The notes below the pieces were generated by a model that did not search any database, was not told the origin of the DNA, and saw only the letters and a list, made by a program, of their open reading frames with translations. From Strongyloides papillosus (Eukaryota > Nematoda > Chromadorea > Rhabditida > Strongyloididae), in NCBI GenBank assembly GCA_005656395.1, contig SRSI01000050.1:434001-498000 (forward strand): 64,000 bases of DNA, given 5' to 3'. A program made the translations under genes and the position numbers. Of this stretch, positions 56,039-64,000 are shown piece after piece; position 1 is the first letter of the stretch, and the number at the start of each line of letters is the position of its first letter.

Positions 56039-58017
56039 TTAATTTAACCATCTTTTGTAATCATCTATTAGACTCATGTTATGAGTTAAACTCAATCTTT
56101 TATAAATACTTAATGGACTGTTATAGTAAAACCATAAGTCTGGTCTTTCATACTCTTCAAAATTTGTCTTATTATATAAGTATTCTCCATAACACATCAT
56201 GGCACCGTAATCAAAATCTTCCCTAAATCTATATAAAAAATAATGTTTAACATTTAAAAGATCTTTAACAGTTTCAACACCCCATGAACAGATAGTATGA
56301 TGATAGGAACCTGTTGGACATGGTTCAGGAGCCCAAACAACTAATTTTGATAAATAATATGGTTCAGGAAAATAATTCATGATATGCTTCCTTGGTACAT
56401 GTCCAGGAACATTTAAAATATCACTTGATAACAATGTTTGCCATGAAAGTTCATCATTACCATATAAATGAGTATTTAATTGGTTTAGGAATGTTGTGAT
56501 ATTTAATTTATTTACAAGATAATCAACACTATCTCTTGGTAGGCCTGTTGTAATTAAACCCTTTGTAAATTCAATTTCTTGGTTCATTATTGTTGTATTT
56601 TTCTTCCTTATATCACCTAAAAATTGTAAAGTAAGAAAGTTTCTAATTATAGTAATAATTACCATCCAAAAATATATTAAGATCTTTGAATTTCCAGGAC
56701 TTTTTATGATCAAATCTATTATTAATTAAAGGTTTATCAATTACAATATTCATATCCATAGCAAAATTCATGGTTTCTAAGATTTCAACTAATTCTCTAT
56801 TTGTTTTCAAAGGCATTTCGTCATTCTTTAATATATTCTAAATAAAAAAGACTAATTAAATTTTACCTGTAGTAGAAATACATAATCAAACTTAGTCTTT
56901 AATAATCTTTTCATACACTGAAAATGAGAAATACTGGTATTTTCTCCATTTGACTTCATATCATATTGTATTTTAGGAACATAAACATTTGGTAAACATT
57001 TTTCTAGTTGGATCATTTGATGATATAGTTTTGGACTTTTAGAATCAATCATGTAACAGTAATGATTATTTGGTGAATAGGTTAATAGTAATTTCAATTC
57101 AATTACCTCATAATTCTAAAAATAATACTAAAAATAAATATATTTTTTACCTTATAAACATTTGAAGCAAACGCCAATGAGTATTTTTTTTCTATGGTAG
57201 ATAAAATTTTATTTTTATTAAATCCTCTTTTGTATATAGATTCACAATCCATCGGTATATTGTTTTCTTTATAAACTATACGTTTTTTCTTCACCTTATC
57301 TATATACGCTTTATCACCTTCTACTAATTTTTTACAATCTAAATCATTTTTAAAGGGTTTGATTAATACATTTGAATCCGACTTTATAATTTCTTTATCG
57401 CGTTTCATATTCATTTTCACCATAGAATCAAAATACAAAAAGCAATGCTTCTCATTTGAAAGTATCTTGATATCATAACACATCCCTAAAAGATATTCTT
57501 TTTTCCGCATCATACTTTCTGCTTCCATTGGCATACTAACAAAATTTACATAGTGCAATGATTTGTTCTCAATAAATTGTTGTAAAGTACAATAAGTACA
57601 AAAAACGTCTAATAAAGATAAGTTACTAGCATCAAAATGTATATTTAAAGTAGAATAACTTTTAGATGCATTCATAAAAAATATTACATCACTTGTTATG
57701 TTATCAATATGTAATTTATATATTGGTTGTTTTACAAAATTATTTCCAACGTTCATGAGAAAGAATATATTTAAAGAAGAAGAATTTCTGTGTGGATTTA
57801 TTATTTTTCGATTCCTGGAAAATTTTTAATGATTTAATATTTTACTTTTTTCCTACCAACGTAAAATTTCTGATTTTACACTTAATTTAGGATGTTCTGA
57901 TGCAACTTTTAGATCTGAATATCCAAAAAATAAAACAACATTTATGAGGATAAATCCTATTAATAATATTCTTAATATTGTTTTATAGTTTTTTACACTT
58001 GAAAAATTTGTTTTCAT
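56039..58017 (-). CDS. Core-2/I-branching GlcNAc-transferase family (GT14), copy D
   Basis: 604 aa, five exons: 58017-57857, 57814-57151, 57115-56867, 56825-56663, 56616-56039; introns 42, 35, 41 and 46 nt. Exon lengths match copy A exactly. The N-terminus MKTNFSSVKNYKTILRILL differs slightly, followed by the anchor (LIGFILINVVLFFG). Intact GT14 motifs: YSPNNHYCYMIDSK, HFQCMKRLLKTKFDYVFLLQ, ITTGLPRDSVDYLVNKLN, DELSWQTLLSSDILNVPG and CSWGVETVKDLLNVKHYFLY. The acidic DE pair is present. Its 3' flank was replaced by the dispersed repeat and the solo LTR lies upstream of that, but the coding region shows no damage. Confidence 0.88.
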
Positions 58018-60096
58018 TGTTTCCTTACAAAATTTTATTTATCAAACAGTTTGTGTTCTAATAAGAATTATGTAAATATCTAATATTATTAGATAATAAA
58101 ATAATTAAACTAATAATGTAAAAATATTTATTTTTTATTATTTCTTCTGAAAAACTTCCTATAAATATTATTATGGCAACGAATGGTTTTGTTATATTTA
58201 AATAATAATATTGATAGTACTAGGATTAATTTATAAAAATAAAATTTTTTTTAACAAACATCTAGATATAATAGGTGACATGGCAACGAATACAACTGTT
58301 AAGTATAAATGTACTTGTAGGAAGTTACGAGAAATAATATGATTTTTATGATTTAATAAAATTATACTCCTTCTGAAGTGTCATTCACTTTAATTGCACA
58401 TTTAGGAATATTCTTCTATAACTGTCCTATGGAGAAAAATTCAATTTTATGAATTATATCTATAATTAAATCACAAAATCTTCCTCACGTACAGAATATA
58501 AAATGTATGTTGTTTGGTATAAAATCATTATTACTATATTGTTATCAATACCAAAAATTATAAGAAAATTACTATCTGAGGTCAATAATGATTTTTAATA
58601 TAAAAGTTTTTTAAAGTATTCCTTTTTACGTATTTGTGTTTATGTTAGAGCTTTAATTGGATAAATTCTTTTTAAAATAATATTTATATAGTCATTAATA
58701 GTATTTCATAAGTTCTATGCATCTAAGCATAAGCTATCACTTCCCTGTTTTTATCATTTTTTAATCTTAATTTTAAATAGATAACTGGACTATTAATCAT
58801 CAAAGTTATTCAAAAATTTTTTGCTTTTTAGATCTAAAAAACGTATTCAAAAGTAGTTATTAATAATGTAGTATATTTAAATTTCGTAATAATTAATTTT
58901 GGAAATATTAATACTCAGTATTTGCCTTAATAATGTAGTAACATTAAAGATTTCTTTACAGTCACAAAAATATTACGAATTGTTTTTAAGAAATTTAACA
59001 ACTTTACAATTATTTTTCTACTAAAACTTTAAACAATATGATATCTATAAAAAATAATAAAAAAGAAAGTATATATTATTATTAAGCTAGAAATAACATA
59101 AATATGTAAAATAACAAGTTTAAGATAAAAAAGTATCAAGTACTGAAACATACTACATTATAAAATGAATTGCCTACAATCATGACTGAAATATTTATTT
59201 ATCACCTTTAATAAATCTAATTGCTAAATTCTAGAAGATTATATAATCGTTATACATTGAATGAACTTTTAATACCGATAAAAAATCTGTCCTAACCACT
59301 GATATCAATTAATATAATTTTTATCTTTAACTCTATGATAAATGGAATATGAATCATATTTATTTACATAAATAGAAAAAAAATGTTACAATTGGTAGAT
59401 TATTATGAAATAATACACACAAAGGTTAGAAAGTGTATTTTCAAGAATAAATATTTAATTTAAATTGTATGGACAGTTAAATAATATTTATACAGTTTGG
59501 TGATATCAAAAAAAATAATGCTTTAAATAAAAAACAAAATTTTGAAACTCTAAATTTAACTTTTTTTCGGTTATGATGTAAAGAATATTTAATAAAATAT
59601 TGTGTTATTTATAAGCAAATGTTAATATTTAATACATGCGTGCTTATAGCTACGAGATATAGATCATTTTGAAGACTAAAATTGAAGTTTAGTATTAAAT
59701 CATTTCATTTACCATCATATTATATTTTAAAGTTTTCATTATAATCAAAAAAGTTTGTTATTAAATGATTCTCAATCCGTTGTTTTGTATGATTTCAAGC
59801 ATGAAAAGGTTGCATTTGAAAATTTATTAAGAATAACTGATTCAAACGATCTAAAATCTACCCATCGAGATTGTTGATTTATAAAAGTCACAATATCTTT
59901 TTAATGAAGTCAACAAGTTTATTTCATGTTAATACTATTATAATGGTCCTAATGGCATTTTTTATATTAAAAATTGTCAAATTTATAATAATATATAAAA
60001 TTTTATTTACTCTTTTGATTAAAAAACAAATCATATATAGAAAGATAGAATATTTTAAGAAATACCATAAATAAATAAAATATTAATTAATTAAAG
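58018..60096. other. Spacer between GT14 copy D and fragment E
   Basis: 2.1 kb. It holds the 5' flank of D and then the complete 3' flank of a GT14 unit, matching 50100-51311 and 42600-43644. A 67-codon plus-strand ORF (59871-60074) also exists in the B-C interval but is not maintained elsewhere. No gene called. Confidence 0.65.
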
Positions 60097-60350
60097 CTAA
60101 TCTAACCATCTTTTGTAATCTTCTATTAGACTCATATTATGAATTAAACTCAATCTTTTATAAATACTTGATGGACTGTTGTAGTAAAACCATAAGTCTG
60201 GCTTTTCATATTCTTCAAAATTTGTCTTATTATACAAGTATTCTCCATAACACACCATGGCACCGTAATCAAAATCTTCCCTAAATCTATATAAAAAATA
60301 ATGTCAAAAACATTTAAAAGATCTTTAACAGTTACAACGTCATAGCACAA
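60097..60350 (-). pseudogene. GT14 fragment E (3' end of last exon only)
   Basis: About 250 bp matching the 3' part of exon 5 of copies A-D, including the stop codon. A small insertion near 60303 (AATGTCAAAAACATT) shifts the frame, and homology ends near 60350, where the dispersed repeat begins. The rest of the gene is missing, so this is a truncated end of the array. Confidence 0.9.
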
Positions 60351-60356
60351 GAAGAT

Positions 60357-60590
60357 TCAAATTTTATTAGATAGTAAAACAGTTTCTCCATTCTATGAAA
60401 ATCTGTGTCCCACTTTTTTGTGAAAATATAAAAAAGTTTTTCAGAAAAATATTTATTTTATAAACGTATCAAATTCTATTTTAAAAGATAAAAAATTTAA
60501 TACTCACAATAAATTAATTTTTTGTCTAAATAATTGTTAAATATATTATACAACCTATTCATAATAAAATTCTAAAAGATTAGTCTTGAA
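60357..60590 (+). repeat. Dispersed repeat, copy 3
   Basis: Close match to 55724-55960, here joining the broken GT14 fragment E to the 3' side of the double kinase gene. In both places the repeat sits at a GT14 breakpoint. Confidence 0.75.
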
Positions 60591-60615
60591 ATTGTAGAAT
60601 TATGATATATCTTTA

Positions 60616-62571
60616 CTATGCCTTCTTTGGTGGTGGCTTCTCCCAATCATATGGATCCGACTCCTTCTTTTTGTCACAAACAATTACTGTCCTCAATAAA
60701 TTGTATAATCTTTCATAAGGTGGCTCATCAAAGAACTTTCCACTATCAATTGCTTTTAAGATATCACTGTATTGTTCTGGACAATTGTACATAAGGTCTT
60801 TATGACCTGCACCGCCACGGCATTCTTTTTTCTGTTTACATATATCATCCATATTTTGACAAAGCTCCCATGGTAACCAACCTAAAATTATATAAATAAT
60901 TAAATTTTAAAAATTAAAATTACCTCTAGTAAATTCGACAACCATATAAAACCAAGATTCACAATCATCTAAACGACATAATTCTCTCTGCCTATGACAT
61001 GATACAGGAGCATATTTTACAGTTCCCCTGAAGCCTGCAACTTTTCTTGGTTGTTTAATTGTCCCATCCTCATGAATATATTTCCTGGCCATACCAAAAT
61101 CAAGAACATAAACCTTCCTAAGCTCTCCAACTTCTGCTCTACCAATAGTATAATTGGCAGGTTTGACATCCCTATGAAGGTACCCAATGTTATGAAGATC
61201 CTCCAAAGCTTCAAGGCATTGAACAGCCGTTGCAGCAGCAGTGTGGTGAGAGAACCTTTTTTCTTTTTGTTCATTTCTGATGTCAGCCAATGATCTCCCA
61301 ACAAATGTCATGACAACGTAACTGAATTCCTCAGTTTGTCCTCTGTCATAAATTTTACAGAAATGGCGATTATTAGCCTTGGCAAGTTCTATTAAACAAG
61401 CAACTTCCATTTTTAAAATTTGAATTGTCTCCTTGACTGATTCTACTTTCAAGGCATATAAGTTGTTTTTATCATCTTTGACCTTATATACCGCTCCAAA
61501 AGCTCCTTCACCTAACTTTTTTTCAATAATCCACTTGTCTTTTACCTTTTTACCTGGCTCTAATTGGATTAACTCAGGTTCAACAGGTTCATCTTTTTTT
61601 TCTTTCTCCCAATCATACAATTCAGTTGGTTTAGCTTTTGTTTGAAGTATAGCTAATTTCAACAATCCGTAAATAAGAGAATATTTAGGCTCATCAAAGA
61701 ATTGTCCTGTATCAACGTGAACTTGAATATCCCAGTACTGTTCCGGACAACCATTCAAAAACTCTTTTCTCCCCTCCGGATGCCTTGTATATCTTTTCTT
61801 CTTAGCAATATCATCCAAATTATCTGCCTTCTCCCACGGTAATGATCCAGTAGTAAACTCAACAATCATATAAAACCATGACTCCACGTCATCAAGACGA
61901 CAAAGTTCTCTTAATTTATGACATGACATTGGTGCATATTTAGCAGTTCCTCTGAAAGCTGCAATTTTTCTCGGTTGTTTTATTGTACCATTTTCATGGA
62001 TGTACTTTCTAGCCATACCAAAGTCAAGGACATATATTTTTTTGGTTTCTTTGACTTCCGGTCTACCACATGTATAGTTGGCAGGTTTGACGTCTCTATG
62101 GAGGTATCCAATATTATGAAGGTCTTCTAATGCCTCTAAGCATTGCATTGCAACATTACAGGCTGTGTAAAAGCTAAATTTCTTTTTCGGACGTTCCATA
62201 CGTAAATCAAGTAAGGATCTCCCGACAAATGTCATGACAACATAACTGAACTCCTCAGTCTGTCCTCTGTCATAGATTTTACAGAAATGACGGTTATCAG
62301 CTTTTTCAAGTTCCATTAAACAGGCAACTTCCATTTTTAAGATTTGAACTGTCTCCTTGACTGACTCTACTTTTAAAGCATACAAGTTGTTTTTGTCATC
62401 TTTTACTTTGTATACAGCTCCAAAGGCTCCTTCACCCAATTTTTTTTCGATTATCCATTTGTCCTTTACTTTTGTACCTGGATTTATTTGAACAAGAACA
62501 GGTTCAGGGTTAGAAGTTTTGTCTTTGTCCTCCTTGTCCTTTTCTTTATCCTTCTCCTTATCTTTGTCCAT
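60616..62571 (-). CDS. Double protein kinase, two TTBK/CK1-like domains in one polypeptide
   Basis: 637 aa from exon 1 (62571-60924) and exon 2 (60881-60616), with a 42-nt intron. After a KDKEKDKE low-complexity start, domain 1 (~39-310) and domain 2 (~347-625) follow each other, each introduced by the same VKDKWIIEKKLGEGAFGAVY. Both have the glycine loop, catalytic lysine (YALKVES), HRDVKPANYT, DFGMARKYIH and FRGTxKYAPxSCH, so both look catalytically competent. The FxxPxS/CH activation region and the RELCRLDDxESWFYM helix are those of nematode CK1/tau-tubulin-kinase-like families, many of which act in the male germline. The start is the ATG at 62571; the frame opens six bases earlier only at TTG. 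Confidence 0.9.
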
Positions 62572-62695
62572 CTTCAAATATTGGTAATATCAAAAAAAAT
62601 TATACACTTCAAAAGAATACACTCATAATATATAGATGATTTGTAAAAAAATTTTAATGAACATATATGTAAATAATTCTTATTAACAAATTTAA

Positions 62696-64000
62696 CTATA
62701 AATATTCAAAATCCCAATTACTTGATTTAGAACAATATTCAGTGGCAGCATACTGTGATTTATCACTATTTACATAAAGGCACTTTCTAGAATTAAGTGA
62801 ATAGATTTTGTTCCTAATGAATACCCATTCTTGGGTTAGTCCTTGATTGTGGCATTTTAGTAAAGAAACACCATTATATGTATCTAAGCATAGACTATTT
62901 GCACCTAGATTCCTTAGTTCACCAGTTTTTGTTACCCTCCAGATATGTTGCCGTGATTTGTTACTACATGGTTCAAGTAGTAATTTTCCTCCCACATTTA
63001 CTCTACCAGTTGAGGATGCTTCAACTGCTAAACACAAATTACTATTCTCCAATTTAATTTTTAAAATTCCTTCTTTCTTCCACTTCTTTTTAGTTTCCTT
63101 TATCTCTTCATCTTCATAAAAATTCTTAGGATAAAGTTGAGGATAAATATTCTTCAAATACCAATCAAAACTATTACATTTCAATTTTTGCCGTAGTTCC
63201 ACCATCTTACTTATATCACCATATTCCTTTTCTGTCATACTTTTCAAGTAAGGTTTTGCCTTATAAAACTTCTCTTTATATTCATCCATCCATACCAAAG
63301 CAGTACGAACAGAATTTTTACCCATAGAATCAACACTTAAACCATATGGGCGTTTATCTCTAAAAATATGACCAACTCTACTACATGGTATAATTTCTAT
63401 TTCATATCCACACATCCAAAGCCTAAATGACATCTCAACATTCTCTGCACCCTTTAATGAGATGATTTTAATAAACTTATGGTAGAAATAATAAAACTAA
63501 CCCAAATGTCCATTCCAGAATCATATTCACCGATATCTGTAAATGTTTGTTTACTAATAGCAAATAATCCACCAGCCATAGTGGGAGATTTAAGTGGTTT
63601 GATAAAGTTCTTTGGATCATTTAAATAGTTGCTGTCAGGGTAGTCCCATTTAAATGTTAGGGACCATGTGAAACCTCCCATACAGACAGGTGAGGCTAAA
63701 TATTCAAGGTTTTCATGTTTGATAATATCTATTATAGGACAGACAACTCTAAAAAACACAGAAATTAAAAATAAATATTTTAAATTACTTTTTCGGATCT
63801 ATTTTAATTCTCTCCAAAAGTGGTTCCAGCCACTTTTCATTAACTTCACAATGACTATCTAGGAATACTAAATTTTTACCAGTTGCTTGGTGAGCTCCAA
63901 AAATTTTAGACCTAATTAATCCTTCATTTTTTTGTGTTTTTAACATTTTTACTTTAGATGGCCAATATTTTTCTTTATATTTCTGGACAATTTCAGGATG
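62696..64000 (-). CDS. Polypeptide GalNAc-transferase (GT27), 5' end beyond the window
   Basis: Starts mucin-type O-glycosylation in the Golgi by adding GalNAc to Ser/Thr. Three visible exons: from beyond 64000 down to 63789, 63748-63502 and 63451-62696; introns 40 and 50 nt. The visible protein begins within the catalytic domain: [40 protein letters not shown] with the metal-binding DxH (DSH), [38 protein letters not shown] and [22 protein letters not shown]-terminal ricin-B lectin domain (~125 residues) follows, with LCLDTYNG and [17 protein letters not shown]. All catalytic signatures seen are canonical. The membrane anchor and first catalytic half lie outside the window. Confidence 0.95.

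Larger units (their letters stand above)
39456..60350 (-). repeat. Tandem GT14 gene array, four complete units and one truncated unit
   Basis: Genes A-D end at 39756, 43645, 51312 and 56039, and fragment E ends at 60097. Spacing between A and B is 3889 bp and between D and E 4058 bp. B-C and C-D are longer because of inserted elements. Not only the genes but also the ~2-kb flanks are duplicated: 5' flanks (41737-42650, 45614-46487, 53295-53880, 58018-58920) and 3' flanks (42900-43644, 50580-51311, 54630-55720, 59380-60096) align across units. No other gene is seen in these flanks. Confidence 0.9.

Overview
The window is nuclear DNA of a small-genome, strongly AT-rich nematode, most likely a clade IV strongyloidid (Strongyloides or a relative). 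The evidence is very AT-rich spacers, introns of only 35-50 nt with GT...TTTTAG or TTTCAG ends, a probable trans-splice acceptor directly before the S19 start codon, and gene families typical of nematodes (DUF273 glycosyltransferases, core-2/I-branching enzymes, TTBK-like kinases, TAX-4). The genus is inferred; no species can be named from sequence alone. Multi-exon models were built by hand from splice sites. Every complete one keeps a continuous frame, with a total CDS length divisible by three.

Layout. Positions 1-3426 hold the end of a WWP1-type HECT ligase, an unrecognised 619-aa protein, and an endonuclease III homologue. Positions 3877-8918 hold three tandem DUF273 glycosyltransferases, two of which share a gene-conversion-like tract. 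Positions 10645-32315 are mostly single-copy housekeeping and sensory genes: a 53BP1-like tandem-Tudor protein, ribosomal S19, a BCNT/CFDP1 homologue, the Golgi Ca2+/Mn2+ pump PMR-1, the cyclic-nucleotide-gated channel TAX-4, a small membrane protein, a NADAR-domain protein, a GLD-2-like nucleotidyltransferase, an RTN4IP1-like oxidoreductase, frataxin and proteasome RPT5. Spacers of about 1.3-2.3 kb without recognisable genes separate some of them.

Positions 32316-39455 hold a tandem duplication of an [msh-2-like, clpP] pair. The first MSH2 copy and both clpP copies are broken. The surviving MSH2-like ORF is full length, but its ATPase site is degraded.

Positions 39456-60350 hold an array of four intact and one truncated core-2/I-branching (GT14) glycosyltransferase genes on the minus strand, each unit about 4 kb. 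Mobile elements interrupt the array: a recently inserted LTR retrotransposon with identical LTRs whose single ORF keeps gag, protease and integrase but lacks reverse transcriptase and RNase H; an older insertion around it; a MITE-like inverted-repeat element; a 302-bp insertion with a 6-bp duplication; and a solo LTR with a 4-bp duplication. A dispersed repeat occurs three times in the window.

Positions 60616-64000 hold one polypeptide with two complete TTBK/CK1-like kinase domains and the 3' part of a polypeptide GalNAc-transferase gene. The window contains three unrelated glycosyltransferase families (DUF273, GT14, ppGalNAcT). Two of these are expanding locally, which suggests selection on, or tolerance of, diversity in surface or secreted glycans. 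I saw no tRNA, rRNA, spliced-leader RNA or CRISPR sequence.
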